From: Actinomycetes bacterium
GTDB lineage: Bacteria; Actinomycetota; Acidimicrobiia; Acidimicrobiales; Palsa-688
Reading direction: 5' to 3'
Assembly (NCBI GenBank): GCA_021787035.1
Contig: JAJYMM010000248.1
Location: forward strand, 1-64,000
DNA length: 64,000 nt
Shown here: positions 8,649-17,469 of the stretch, in pieces
Layout of the letters: every line of letters starts with the position of its first letter
How positions within the stretch are numbered: the stretch's first letter is position 1
Notes under the pieces: generated by a model
What the model was told of the DNA's origin: nothing
What the model saw: only the letters and a program-made list of their open reading frames with translations
Database searches by the model: none
Position numbers and translations under genes: made by a program

Positions 8649-9530
8649 TCACAGGCCCTGCGCCGGCGGCGTGACCGGCGCCAGCGCTGGCAGGGGGTCA
8701 CCGGCAGCAGCAGCGACCCAACCCTGTAATTCGGGGAGCATGGCTTCGAGCACAGGGCCCTCGAAGTCGGCCGCGCCGGCCGGCCCCGCACCGTATGCGT
8801 TGATATAGGCGCCGGCGGCGCCGGCGGCGAGGGCGGGCGCCACGTCATTGCCGAAGTGGTCCCCGACGCAGAGCACGGCGCCCATCTCTAGGCCGTAGAC
8901 GGCGGCCGCGCCAGAGAGCCGCGCTGGCAAGAGCGCTGGCTTGGCAGCCTCGCAGACCACCTCGTCGAAGCACCCGGCGACCCCGAGGCGTTGGAGCAGC
9001 CCGTAGACACCGAAGGAGGGCGTGTTCGTCACGAGGACGTGCCTGGACACCGGGCGCATGCGGGAGATCGCATCGGGCAAGCCGGCCGGCACCTCGAGGG
9101 GGCACGCGCCACCCTCCAGGTACTCGCGGGCCCGGCGGAACTCCTCGTGCCACCGGCCCTGGCCGAGAGCCTGCCCCTCCTTGCTGGTAGCCCTCGCGCT
9201 GGTACCGTTCCCAGGCTCCCCGCCCCTCTCGTCCTCCCCCTCGGGAGGGCTATGGGCGGCCAAGGAGTACTGGGCGGCTAACTCAGCCGCGGCCTCCCAA
9301 CCGTCTGGGGCGCCGATACCACCTCGGCCCGACAGGTACTGGTCAAGCCTCGCCAAGTACTCGCCCCTGTCCGCGGGCCGCAAAGAACGGGAGATCTCCT
9401 CTCCGTAGCGCCGGCACCCCGCCGGCGCGCGGTAGACGGTGCCGTCGAAGTCCCAGAACACCACGGCGGCGACGGGCCTCCGCCGGATGTGGGGCGTGGC
9501 CGGTGCGGAGGCCGGTGGCTGGGCTTTCAT
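8649..9530 (-). CDS. HAD-superfamily hydrolase
   Basis: A 293-residue phosphatase of the haloacid dehalogenase superfamily. Motif I is VVFWDFDGTVYRAP, motif II HVLVTNTPSFGVYGLLQRLG, the motif III lysine is in CEAAKPALLPARL, and motif IV is VLCVGDHFGNDVAPALAAG. Residues ~95-125 are a hydrophilic, glycine- and serine-rich insertion in the cap region. Its stop is one base before the start of the MBL-HAD gene, so two HAD phosphatases are made from coupled frames. The substrate is probably a phosphorylated sugar, judging from the neighbours (inference). Confidence 0.8.
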   Translation of the reverse strand: MKAQPPASAPATPHIRRRPVAAVVFWDFDGTVYRAPAGCRRYGEEISRSLRPADRGEYLARLDQYLSGRGGIGAPDGWEAAAELAAQYSLAAHSPPEGEDERGGEPGNGTSARATSKEGQALGQGRWHEEFRRAREYLEGGACPLEVPAGLPDAISRMRPVSRHVLVTNTPSFGVYGLLQRLGVAGCFDEVVCEAAKPALLPARLSGAAAVYGLEMGAVLCVGDHFGNDVAPALAAGAAGAYINAYGAGPAGAADFEGPVLEAMLPELQGWVAAAAGDPLPALAPVTPPAQGL

Positions 9531-9574
9531 GGCCTCACCGGGACTGCGCCGGCGAAGGCTCCCTCGCGGGCGGC

Positions 9575-10570
9575 CTATGCCAAGTCAAAGGAGCCGAACT
9601 CCGAGACCCGTCCGGTGTCGTCAGCAAAAGGGTGGGCTTCCAGGTGCATAAGGAGCTCGGAAAGGCTCGCCTCAGCAACGCAAACGACGCTGTCAGCACC
9701 TCCGTAGTAGAGGTGGATGGTGTCGCCGTCGTCGCGAAGGACCCACCCGCAGGGGAACACGACGCCGCCGACGTCACCGTAAGACTCGTAGGGTTCCTTT
9801 GGCCCGAAGACCCACTCGTTCCCCCGGGCGAGCACCTTGGTCGGGTCGTCCCGGTCGAGCAGCGCCAAGCCGAGGCGGTAGAGGGAACCAGAAGCCGTGG
9901 TCCTGACGGCGTGGTAGCAGATGAGCCAGCCGTCGCGGGTGAGGAGCGGGGGAGGGCCGAGGCCGACCTTGTTGGCGTCCCACCAGCCACCCCGCCGGGC
10001 GGCGAGGAGTACCCGCGAGTCGCCCCAGTGGCGGAGGTCCGGGCTGAAGGAGATCCACACATGGGCGCCGAAGCTCGCCCCAGCGGGCGCCGGACGGTGT
10101 ACGAGCGCCCAACGGTCCCCGAAGCGCTCTGGGAAGAGAGCGGCGTCCTTGTCCTCGGGTGGCTGGAGCACGCCGCGTCGCTCGAAAGTCACAAAATCTC
10201 GCGTCTGGCTCAGGCAGACGAGCGGCCCCGCCTGCGAGTACCCGACGTACACGACCAGGTAGTCCTCGCCGACTTTGGTGATCCGGGGGTCTTCGACCCC
10301 CCAGTACTCGGGGAAGTAGCCCGGCAAGGGGTCGCAACCTCGGAAGGAGTCGATCTCCCAGCCGGTAAGCCCGTCGGCGCTCGTGGCCACTACGAGCGAG
10401 GAGAGCCCCGTGCGGTGCTCTACCCGAAGGAGCAACAGCGTGCGGTCGCCGACGACGGTCGCCCCGGGGTTGAACACCGCGTTGACCATGCGCGGGAAAT
10501 GGGCGGCCGTGATGATAGGGTTTGCGGCGAAACGGCGGAAGAGTTCGCGAGGGTTAGCGCTGGGGCTCAT
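9575..10570 (-). CDS. GH130 glycosidase/phosphorylase
   Basis: A 331-residue five-bladed beta-propeller enzyme of glycoside hydrolase family 130, whose members break beta-mannosides, usually with inorganic phosphate, to release mannose 1-phosphate. Visible family signatures are FNPGATVVGDRTLLLLRVEH, the catalytic-Asp segment YWGVEDPRITKV, ALFPERFGDRWALVHRP and WWDANKVGLGPPP. ATG 10570 has GAGG 5 bases upstream. No signal peptide, so cytoplasmic. It is divergent from a second GH130 gene 58 bases away and lies 44 bases upstream of the HAD gene, probably in one operon. Phosphorylase versus hydrolase cannot be settled by eye. Confidence 0.85.
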   Translation of the reverse strand: MSPSANPRELFRRFAANPIITAAHFPRMVNAVFNPGATVVGDRTLLLLRVEHRTGLSSLVVATSADGLTGWEIDSFRGCDPLPGYFPEYWGVEDPRITKVGEDYLVVYVGYSQAGPLVCLSQTRDFVTFERRGVLQPPEDKDAALFPERFGDRWALVHRPAPAGASFGAHVWISFSPDLRHWGDSRVLLAARRGGWWDANKVGLGPPPLLTRDGWLICYHAVRTTASGSLYRLGLALLDRDDPTKVLARGNEWVFGPKEPYESYGDVGGVVFPCGWVLRDDGDTIHLYYGGADSVVCVAEASLSELLMHLEAHPFADDTGRVSEFGSFDLA

Positions 10571-10628
10571 TCCATCCTCAACATAGATTTCGGCTCAGCA
10601 TAGGCACGGAGGTGACGACACCAACGAT

Positions 10629-11672
10629 ATGCGCACTTGGAGCGATGGCGACGCTGGTGATGGTGTCACTGGTGATGGTGTCGCTGGTCGGGTCGGCGGT
10701 CCGGTCACACGTATTGCTCAGCGGCCGGTGGCGGAGGCGAGGTTGGCCCCCGGCTACGGCGCGATGTTCAACGCCGGCGTCGTGCACCATGAGGGTGAGT
10801 TCCACCTGTTCACCAGGGCAGCCCGTTCGGGGTACCGCCGCAACACTGGGCCTGGGGACCGTTTCGTAGACTACGTCTCAGACGTAGTCGTCCTTACTTC
10901 TCGAGACGGCCTGACGTACCGCTTCGGCTACGTGCTGGCTAGCGCCGGGACCGACGGTGCGCACTGCTTCGAGGACCCCCGCGTACAGCGGGTCACCGAC
11001 CACTCCGGCGAGCAGATCATAATGACCTACACCTGGCTCCCCCGCCCAGGCAGCGGGCTCCCCTGGCGGGTGGGAGCCCACCGTCTTAGCTGGGGCGGTG
11101 GGAGGTTTTGGTTGGAGGAGAAAAGCGGGCGGCTCCTCGGGCCTGAGGGGGTCGCCGACAAGGACGCCGTCGTCTTTTCCCTCACCGACGGGCGCGTGGC
11201 GCTTGTCCACCGCATCCACCCAAACATGCAGCTTGCCGTCTTCGACGACCTCGACCAGCTCTGGGACCCGCGGCCCGGTTACTGGGACGATTACATGGCC
11301 GACCTCCCTTCGCACACTCTGATCGCACCGAGCCCGGGGGCGCTCGGGGTCGGCGCGGGAGCACCACCCGTGGAGACAGAAGCCGGCTTGCTCATGTTTT
11401 TCCATGAGCAGCGTGCCGACGGTGTCTACACGATGAACGTGGCGCTCCTCGACCCGGCGACTGGAGAGGTCCTCTCGCGCCTCCCCGCCGCTGTCCTCGA
11501 GCCGGAGCTCGACTGGGAGCGGCATGGCGACGTGGACGAGGTGGTGTTCGTGCAGGGCGCCCACCGCGACGGCGACAACATATACCTCACTTATGGGGCG
11601 GCGGACCGTTACGTCGGCGCCGCGACCGCCTCGGTCTCGGACCTGCTCGACGCCCTTGCCGCGTGCGCCTGA
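10629..11672 (+). CDS. GH130-family beta-mannoside phosphorylase-like protein
   Basis: A 347-residue GH130 paralogue, quite different from its divergent neighbour. Signatures: GAMFNAGVVHHEGEFHLFTR, HCFEDPRVQRV with the family's catalytic Asp, DKDAVVFSLTDGRVALVHRI, and a closing YLTYGAADRYVGAATASVSDL. The stretch before residue ~30 is a low-complexity GDG-rich segment encoded partly by a 15-bp direct repeat (10654-10683), so the true start could lie further in. Its 3' end overlaps the opposite-strand gene by 64 bases. Paired GH130 enzymes of different chain-length preference are known in beta-1,2-oligomannan metabolism; that role here is inference. Confidence 0.8.
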   Translation: MRTWSDGDAGDGVTGDGVAGRVGGPVTRIAQRPVAEARLAPGYGAMFNAGVVHHEGEFHLFTRAARSGYRRNTGPGDRFVDYVSDVVVLTSRDGLTYRFGYVLASAGTDGAHCFEDPRVQRVTDHSGEQIIMTYTWLPRPGSGLPWRVGAHRLSWGGGRFWLEEKSGRLLGPEGVADKDAVVFSLTDGRVALVHRIHPNMQLAVFDDLDQLWDPRPGYWDDYMADLPSHTLIAPSPGALGVGAGAPPVETEAGLLMFFHEQRADGVYTMNVALLDPATGEVLSRLPAAVLEPELDWERHGDVDEVVFVQGAHRDGDNIYLTYGAADRYVGAATASVSDLLDALAACA

Positions 11673-12736
11673 GCGAGCACCATCGCCGATACAAAGGCGA
11701 TCGTCGACTCGGCTCCCTCATTTGTGTTGACGCCCTCTCGGAGGAGCCCGTCGTAGCCACCCCCGCTTTCGGGGTCCCACATCAACACACCGCTGTCGTT
11801 CAACCCAAGCCACCAATCCACAGCTTCCCCGAGCGGCACTTCCCAACGAGCGTCTCCTGAGGCCCTGAGGGCGAGCGAGCAGGCGTATGCCATCGCCGCA
11901 GGCTCGATCGGCTGTTGGTCCCAAGCGGGCTTCGGCCCGCCCGGGCCTCGCCCGCCCACGGGTGTAAAGCTGAAATGCCCGTCGAGCGACTCCGTCGCGA
12001 CCAGCCAGGCAAGCCATGTGAGCCCGGTGGCAACCAGCTCCTCGCGCCCGAGTGCTTCCCCGGCCGCCAAGCAAGCGGCGGGAAGGAGCGCGTTGGCGTA
12101 TGCGAGGCGCGCTTCGGGCCAGGCCCATTCGGCCAGGCTCGGCCTGGCGTTGGGCTGGGACCCGATCTGCGTGGCACCGGCCAGGAGGAGGTCGCGGGCA
12201 TCCAGGCGCAGCTGGCGGCCCACGGCGCCGGCTCGGGCCACCATGGCGGCAGCGATTGTGGCGTAAGCGCCAGCCCGGGGCCAAGAAGACCGGAAGCATG
12301 CGGCCGCTGCGAACAGGCTCGCTGCCCGTTCTCGCACGGTGCCCCAGGGGGCGGTAGCTGCCGCCACGCCGAGCCCGAGGAGCGCACGACCGGTCGCGTC
12401 GTCGCTAGGCGGGTCGGGCGTCCAGTCCCCTCCGGGCCCTAGCCGGAGGCGGAAGTGGCAGCCGCCGGTGTGGGCGCGTTCCAGGAACCCAAGGGAGAGG
12501 AGAGCAAGCTCCTCGGCAAAAGGATCGCCGGGCAGCCGGCAGGCGAGGGCGAGAGCGCGGCCGTTGTCGTCGGTGCAGTAACCGTTCCCTCGGCGCGGCT
12601 CCCGCCCGAGGGCGTGCTCGAACAGCCCGAAGGGGCCCGAGAGCTCGTGCAGGTGCCGCAGTGATGGCACTGGCCGGGCACGAGACCCGGTGGAGCGGGC
12701 CCCGACGGGCGCGCCTCGCTCAGGAGTAGCGCTCAC
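11609..12736 (-). CDS. Alpha-toroid-like protein of the glycosyltransferase operon
   Basis: A 375-residue protein starting at GTG 12736, five bases after the stop of the GT4 gene. It is helical and repeat-like, with recurring aromatic-Trp motifs such as TWLAWLVATESLDGHFSFTP, WLGLNDSGVLMWDPESGGGY and the ending REGVNTNEGAESTIAFVSAM. This looks like an (alpha/alpha) barrel as in glycan epimerases and processing enzymes. HELSGPFGLFEHALG and GYCTDDNGRALALACRL begin the conserved part. I know of no assigned activity; tight linkage to a GT4 enzyme and two GH130 enzymes suggests glycan processing. A longer reading frame running up to 13318 overlaps the GT4 gene and is rejected. Confidence 0.65.
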   Translation of the reverse strand: MSATPERGAPVGARSTGSRARPVPSLRHLHELSGPFGLFEHALGREPRRGNGYCTDDNGRALALACRLPGDPFAEELALLSLGFLERAHTGGCHFRLRLGPGGDWTPDPPSDDATGRALLGLGVAAATAPWGTVRERAASLFAAAACFRSSWPRAGAYATIAAAMVARAGAVGRQLRLDARDLLLAGATQIGSQPNARPSLAEWAWPEARLAYANALLPAACLAAGEALGREELVATGLTWLAWLVATESLDGHFSFTPVGGRGPGGPKPAWDQQPIEPAAMAYACSLALRASGDARWEVPLGEAVDWWLGLNDSGVLMWDPESGGGYDGLLREGVNTNEGAESTIAFVSAMVLAQAHAARASSRSETEAVAAPT

Positions 12737-12741
12737 GCTCG

Positions 12742-14025
12742 TCAAAGAAAAGCACCCTCTTTCGCCAGGACCTCCTCGACCAGAGCCCGGTAGGCTGCCC
12801 CGACTGAGGGCCACAAGAGCGCCTGGGCCTCCCGCCGGGCCGCCGACGCCATCCGTTGCGCAACACCGGGCTCGAACAGCACATGGGCCAGGGCATCTGC
12901 CATTGCCATTGCGTCCCCGTGCGGCACGGTCACGCCGGCGCCGCGCGCAAGTAGCTCCTCGGCGTGGGGGAAGCGCGTCGCCACGACCGGTTTGGCCGAA
13001 GCCACCGCCTCTACGAGCACGCCGCTCGAGACCTGGTCCCTCGAGTCGTAAGGCAGGACGACGACGTCCGCCGCGCGGACGAGCGCCCTCAGGGAGCCCC
13101 AGTCGCGGTACGCGCCGTCGAAACTTACAAGGTCTTCCACGCCCAATTCCCGCGCAAGGTCCTCCAGCGAGCGACGGTAGCCCTCGCCGGCATAGGAGCG
13201 GACCTTGGGATGGGTCTGGCCCGCTACGAGGTAGCCGACGTCCCTGCCCCGGCGGCGAAGCGCTGCGATTGCCCTTATCGCGTGTTCGACGCCCTTGCCC
13301 GGCCCGAGAAGACCCCAAGTGAGGGCTGTCGGGACGGCTCGGGGGGCTCGGAACGGGGCGAAGTTCGCAGCCGCGCCATGAGGCACCACGGTGACGCGGG
13401 CGCGGTCGATCCCGTATACCGCGAAAAGCCGTGAGCGGGCGGCTTCGCTTTGGACGACTATGGCCGCCGCAGAGCCGGCCAGGTGCTCAAGGATTTTGCG
13501 TTCGTTGGGGTTTGGCTCGAGCAACACCGTGTGCAGGACAGCGACCAGCGGCACCTCAAGCGCGTAGGCCAGCGCGAGCACCTCCTCCCCGTCCGGGCCA
13601 CCAAAGAGGCCGTACTCGTGCTGGAGGACCACCGCATCGTAGATCGACATCGTGTCGATAGACGCGCTGAGGGACGAGAAGTCCCCCCTTACCCATTCGC
13701 CCACGACGGGAGCGCTCATTGGCACGCGCCGGTCCACCAGGCGGACGACATCGGCCTGCCAAGCATGCTCAGGGGAGCCGATGGCAGCCCGAAGGTTGGA
13801 GGTAAAGGTTGCAAGCCCGCAAGCCGTCGGCGGGTAGGTCCCTACGAGCACGACCTTCCTAGGGCCCCCGCGTGGTCCCGGTGGCCGCGAGAAGCCTTCG
13901 AGCATGTTCCCGCCAAAGCCGAGCAGTTCGCTGGCGCGTATGTTGAGCGCCGGCTCCAGGCGCGCTGGCCGGGATGCTTGCCGGGCCGGCCGCCCATGGG
14001 TCAGTTCCGTTTCGTTGAAGACCAT
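12742..14025 (-). CDS. GT4-family glycosyltransferase
   Basis: A 427-residue retaining GT-B glycosyltransferase. ATG 14025 is chosen because GGAGG (14030-14034) sits 4 bases before it; the frame continues upstream to 14196 without conservation. The acceptor lobe begins VVLVGTYPPTACGLATFTSN and contains VLQHEYGLFGG. The donor lobe has TALTWGLLGPGKGVEHAI, VVLPYDSRDQVSSGVLVEAV and the E-x7-E region SGVLVEAVASAKPVVATRF. No membrane segment. It is followed after 5 bases by the toroid gene, so it is the first gene of an operon. A mannosyltransferase role would fit the GH130 neighbours (inference). Confidence 0.85.
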   Translation of the reverse strand: MVFNETELTHGRPARQASRPARLEPALNIRASELLGFGGNMLEGFSRPPGPRGGPRKVVLVGTYPPTACGLATFTSNLRAAIGSPEHAWQADVVRLVDRRVPMSAPVVGEWVRGDFSSLSASIDTMSIYDAVVLQHEYGLFGGPDGEEVLALAYALEVPLVAVLHTVLLEPNPNERKILEHLAGSAAAIVVQSEAARSRLFAVYGIDRARVTVVPHGAAANFAPFRAPRAVPTALTWGLLGPGKGVEHAIRAIAALRRRGRDVGYLVAGQTHPKVRSYAGEGYRRSLEDLARELGVEDLVSFDGAYRDWGSLRALVRAADVVVLPYDSRDQVSSGVLVEAVASAKPVVATRFPHAEELLARGAGVTVPHGDAMAMADALAHVLFEPGVAQRMASAARREAQALLWPSVGAAYRALVEEVLAKEGAFL

Positions 14026-14657
14026 CTGACCTCCACGTCGTGACGCCGGAAATGCCCCGGCGATGCCACGGGGTTTTCGCATTTCCTTCTTGCCCAACGC
14101 TCCCCGGCGCAAACCTCCCGTCCGAGCAGCGCCGGCAAGCCTCTTCTCCGGAGCGTGCCGGCAAGCGAGCGCCTCTCGACCTCGCTGCAAGCGCACCGGC
14201 TGGCCGGCGCCAGTTGGACGAAGCCTACGGCCTCCGCCCCCCTCTCCGGCAGGAGCTTAAGGCACTACTGGCGGGCAACGCCGAGGGTGGCTGCGGCCGT
14301 TCCGTTGCGCCGGCCGCGGCGAGGGACTTTCACAGAACTGGTGGACGCGAAAAGGAGTACCTGCGGATCCGTCAGTTCCATGGCCCACAACTCGTCTTGT
14401 GCCTTATGAAAGCGCGTTCGCCGGGACTACATTCAGAAGCTTTATGGAGCTCCTACTGCCAAGGAGCCCCGTAGCACTGCCGGCGGGCGCTACCGGGGTG
14501 CCCCGCGGGCGCCACCGGTGTGCCGGTGCTAGCAGCCCAGGAAGGTCTTCGCCCGGAACAGAAGGCGGCTCCCGAGGCGGGGCCTTTGACCTCAAAGCCT
14601 AGGCTTGCGCCGGCAGGCACTTTTCAGCCGAACCTCGCGAAAAAGGGAGGCGACAAC
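14026..14657. other. Divergent intergenic region of 632 bases
   Basis: Lies between the start of the GT4 gene (minus) and of the alcohol dehydrogenase (plus). It holds the GT4 ribosome site at 14029-14034 and the AGGGAGG site of the dehydrogenase at 14644-14650. A 144-residue forward frame (14040-14474) has no recognisable motif and an arginine-rich composition, so I do not call it. The 14480-14530 stretch is rich in GCGGGCGC/GGTGCCGG short inverted repeats. Otherwise I see nothing. Confidence 0.3.
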
Positions 14658-15665
14658 ATGAAAGCTTGGGTGGTGCACGAACCCGGGCCCGTCGACGGAG
14701 GCCCGCTCAGGCTGGCCGAACGAGAGACACCGGCGCCAGGGCCAGGGGAAATCCGGGTGAAGGTTAGCGTCTGCGGGGTTTGCCGGACCGACTTGCACGT
14801 GGCAGAGGGTGACCTCCCGGTCCACAAGCCGGGGGTAGTACCAGGCCACGAAGTCGTGGGGACGGTCGATGCGATGGGGGAGGGCGCAACGCGTTTCGCC
14901 CTCGGGGACCGGGTGGGCGTGGCGTGGCTCAGGCACACGTGCGGTGCCTGCCGCTTTTGCCGAACTGGCCGGGAAAACCTGTGCCTTTCGCCGCGTTTCA
15001 CCGGTTGGGACGAGGATGGCGGTTACGCCGAGCGCGCCGTGGTCGACGAAAACTACGCCTACCGCCTCCCGCCAGACTTCCCCGATGTCCAGGCCGCCCC
15101 GCTGCTCTGCGCCGGGATCATCGGTTACCGGGCCCTTCGGCGGGCTAACCTGCCACACTTCGGTCGCCTTGGCATCTACGGCTTCGGCGCCTCGGCCCAC
15201 ATTGCCGCGCAGGTGGCCATTGCTGAGGGAGCGGTCGTTCACGTGCTGACGCGCTCGGAGGAGGCACGGCAGCTCGCCATGTCGCTCGGCGCGGCGTCCG
15301 CCGGCGACGCCTACGGCCGACCTCCGGAGCCATTGGACTCGGCCATCCTCTTCGCCCCCGTTGGCGACCTCGTACCGGTGGCCATGGAGGCGCTCGACCG
15401 GGGAGGGACGCTGGCCGTCGCCGGAATCCACCTGAGCGACATCCCCGTGCTCGGCTACGAGCGCTACCTGTTCCAGGAGAAAGTACTTACCAGCGTGACC
15501 GCCAACACTCGCGCTGACGGAGAGGAAATGCTGGCGGCGGCCAGCCGCCTCCACGTCGAGGTCACGACCACGCCATACCCGCTCGAGGCGGCGGACCGGG
15601 CACTTTCCGACCTCGCCCACGACAGGGTGCGAGGTGCCGCGGTCCTCCTTGCCGGCCATGCCTGA
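14658..15665 (+). CDS. Zinc-dependent alcohol dehydrogenase
   Basis: A 335-residue medium-chain dehydrogenase. ATG 14658 has AGGGAGG 7 bases upstream. Catalytic zinc ligands are in [17 protein letters not shown] (Cys) and VVPGHEVVG (His-Glu). The structural zinc cysteines are in [17 protein letters not shown]. The nicotinamide-binding segment is [16 protein letters not shown]. The protein resembles the AdhA-like group that oxidises primary alcohols or reduces aldehydes. It stands alone; the gene after it is on the opposite strand. Confidence 0.9.
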   Translation: MKAWVVHEPGPVDGGPLRLAERETPAPGPGEIRVKVSVCGVCRTDLHVAEGDLPVHKPGVVPGHEVVGTVDAMGEGATRFALGDRVGVAWLRHTCGACRFCRTGRENLCLSPRFTGWDEDGGYAERAVVDENYAYRLPPDFPDVQAAPLLCAGIIGYRALRRANLPHFGRLGIYGFGASAHIAAQVAIAEGAVVHVLTRSEEARQLAMSLGAASAGDAYGRPPEPLDSAILFAPVGDLVPVAMEALDRGGTLAVAGIHLSDIPVLGYERYLFQEKVLTSVTANTRADGEEMLAAASRLHVEVTTTPYPLEAADRALSDLAHDRVRGAAVLLAGHA

Positions 15666-15723
15666 GCTGGCTCGGCCACCGAGGCGCCCCGTCTCTTCGG
15701 CAAAGGGACAGGGCCTCGTGGCC

Positions 15724-15790
15724 CAGCCGCCGCCGATTGCCAGCCGCCGCCGATTGCCAGCCGCCGCCGATTGCCAGCCGCCGCCGATTG
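15724..15790. repeat. Four tandem 17-bp repeats between convergent genes
   Basis: CAGCCGCCGCCGATTGC is repeated from 15724, 15741, 15758 and 15775 (last copy ends in GATTGAAGG). The copies are exact and adjacent, without spacers, so this is not a CRISPR. It lies in the gap between two 3' ends. Confidence 0.85.
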
Positions 15791-15808
15791 AAGGCGTGGC
15801 GAGCGGTG

Positions 15809-17326
15809 CTACGTCCCGCCAGCGCTCGGGCTAGTGCTACAGGCATAGTCGTTGTCGACGGGGACTGCCCCGGGCGCGTAGGGGTACTGCGCGAGCCAGG
15901 GGGTGCCACCGGCAAAGCCGATGGCTGCGGAAGCAAGAGTGGAGGGGTCGCCTGGTGAGAGCGCTCGCTGGCAGTAGGACTGGGCGCTGTAGTAGCCATT
16001 GCCGAGGCTGGTTGCGCCGGCCACCCAGATGGGCACTGGCGCGGGTGGGACGTAAGAGCCCGTTATCTGGCCCCATTGGTACCAGGTGCAATAGATCCCA
16101 GCGGTCCTGCCGCCGCCGTTCAGGGCGTCGAGAGCCCCTTGGACGACCGCGGCGTTCACCGGTTGTTCTGCCGCCGAGGTCACCCATCCCTCGGCCGTCT
16201 CGACGTCCACCCACCAGATCCGGGGAGCGACGCCTTGGGCGCTGACGAAAGACAAGTCGGCCTCGGCGTAGTTGTAGCCCCAGTCATAACCAGCGCACTG
16301 CTGGTCGGTGGAGGCGCAGGACGACTTCGGCCCCGACATCTCAAGGGCGGCCTGGCTCCCCGAGGGCGCAGGTTGGAGCACGATGTAGACAGACAGGCCC
16401 TGTCCCGCCCATGCTGCTTCTGCCGCGAAGCAGCTGTTGAAGGTGCCGATGGTCCCGTTATTTACGCCCACCACGGCAAAGGTTGGAGCGTCTGGGAGCG
16501 CCTTTACGAGCGCGGAGCCCGGGGCCTGGCACTGCGGCCAAGAAACGTCGTAGCCGCTTGAGCCTGGAACGTACTGGTTGGGCAGCGGTGGAGGGGGCAA
16601 GGGAGCGACACGCGGCGCCAGGGACACGTAAAAGCGCCCGACGAAAGACAGGCTGAAGTTCCGCGCCACCAGGGCGAAGGCCACCGTGCGCTCCACCGGG
16701 CTCGGGTTGGCCCCGATCAGTACGTGGGCCGAGAAGGACCCGTCCTGGCAAGCGGTGGTGGGGTTGTGGGAGTAGACGACGGGGAACGACTGGGCGGAGA
16801 GCAGCTCCAGCTGGCAGGAGAGGGCATTGTGCACCTTGGCCGTCACGGTCACCTCGCCCCCGGCTGGGCCGAGGCGGCTCGGGGTGGCGAAAGCAGATAT
16901 AACCGAGGGCGCCAAGCGCGGCGCCAGGGACACATAGAAGCGCCCGACGAAAGACAGGCTGCCGTTCCGCGCCACCAGGGCGAAGGCCACCGTGCGCTTT
17001 ACGGGGCTCGGGTTGGCCCCGATCAGTACGTGGGCCGAGAAGGACCCGTCCTGGCAAGCGGTGGTGGGGTTGTGGGAGTAGACGACGGGGAACGACTGGG
17101 CGGAGAGCAGCTCCAGCTGGCAGGAGAGGGCATTGTGCACCTTGGCCGTCACGGTCACCTCGCCCCCGGCCGGGCCGAGGCTGCTCGGGGTCGCGAAAGC
17201 AGATAGGACCGAAGGGGCCTTGCCGACTAGGCCCGAGGCGCTCGCCGGGGTCGCCAGCACCATCGCGCCCCCAAGTACAATCGCAGCCAACCAGAACGCG
17301 AATTTCTTTAGATGAACCTCTGTCAA
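15809..17326 (-). CDS. Secreted protein: duplicated beta-domain plus GH25/DUF1906-like domain
   Basis: A 505-residue exported protein. Residues 1-31 are a signal peptide ending TPASASG. Residues ~36-137 and ~138-239 are two nearly identical 102-residue domains beginning GPAGGEVTVTAKVHNALSCQ, each with two cysteines (LSCQLE and TTACQDG) and predicted beta structure. A short proline linker PLPPPPLPNQ leads to a C-terminal domain (~255-505). It begins YDVSWPQCQAPG and has WWVDVETAEGWV and AGIYCTWYQWGQI, matching the lysozyme-like GH25/DUF1906 fold of actinobacterial secreted proteins. This suggests a peptidoglycan or surface-glycan role; Asp and Glu of WWVDVETA would be the active site. Confidence 0.75.
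   Translation of the reverse strand: MTEVHLKKFAFWLAAIVLGGAMVLATPASASGLVGKAPSVLSAFATPSSLGPAGGEVTVTAKVHNALSCQLELLSAQSFPVVYSHNPTTACQDGSFSAHVLIGANPSPVKRTVAFALVARNGSLSFVGRFYVSLAPRLAPSVISAFATPSRLGPAGGEVTVTAKVHNALSCQLELLSAQSFPVVYSHNPTTACQDGSFSAHVLIGANPSPVERTVAFALVARNFSLSFVGRFYVSLAPRVAPLPPPPLPNQYVPGSSGYDVSWPQCQAPGSALVKALPDAPTFAVVGVNNGTIGTFNSCFAAEAAWAGQGLSVYIVLQPAPSGSQAALEMSGPKSSCASTDQQCAGYDWGYNYAEADLSFVSAQGVAPRIWWVDVETAEGWVTSAAEQPVNAAVVQGALDALNGGGRTAGIYCTWYQWGQITGSYVPPAPVPIWVAGATSLGNGYYSAQSYCQRALSPGDPSTLASAAIGFAGGTPWLAQYPYAPGAVPVDNDYACSTSPSAGGT
16611..17220 (-). repeat. 306-bp tandem duplication inside a gene
   Basis: Two adjacent copies with a 306-base offset: CGCGGCGCCA starts at 16611 and at 16917. 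Across the copies only a few bases differ by eye (for example CGTAAAAGCG versus CATAGAAGCG), so the duplication is recent or kept uniform by gene conversion. Each copy codes for 102 residues, in frame. Confidence 0.9.
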
Positions 17327-17469
17327 TGTGACCTCGTCGAAGGGCGATATGTCCCCACGACGGGCCAGGGGGACGACTTGGCTCTAACATAGGCCACGGC
17401 AGGCGGGTGCGCAGGTACCCACCGGTCGCGGTTGCTCGAGGGCTGGCTGGGAGCGGTCGAGGAGGCCTC

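Noticed and set aside
12737-13318. N-terminal extension of the toroid gene
   Set aside because: It lies in the coding region of the GT4 gene in another frame and is low-complexity; GTG 12736 follows the GT4 stop.
14040-14474. 144-residue forward frame between the GT4 and alcohol dehydrogenase genes
   Set aside because: No ribosome site, no recognisable motif and atypical composition.
15724-15790. CRISPR array
   Set aside because: The 17-bp units are directly adjacent with no spacers.
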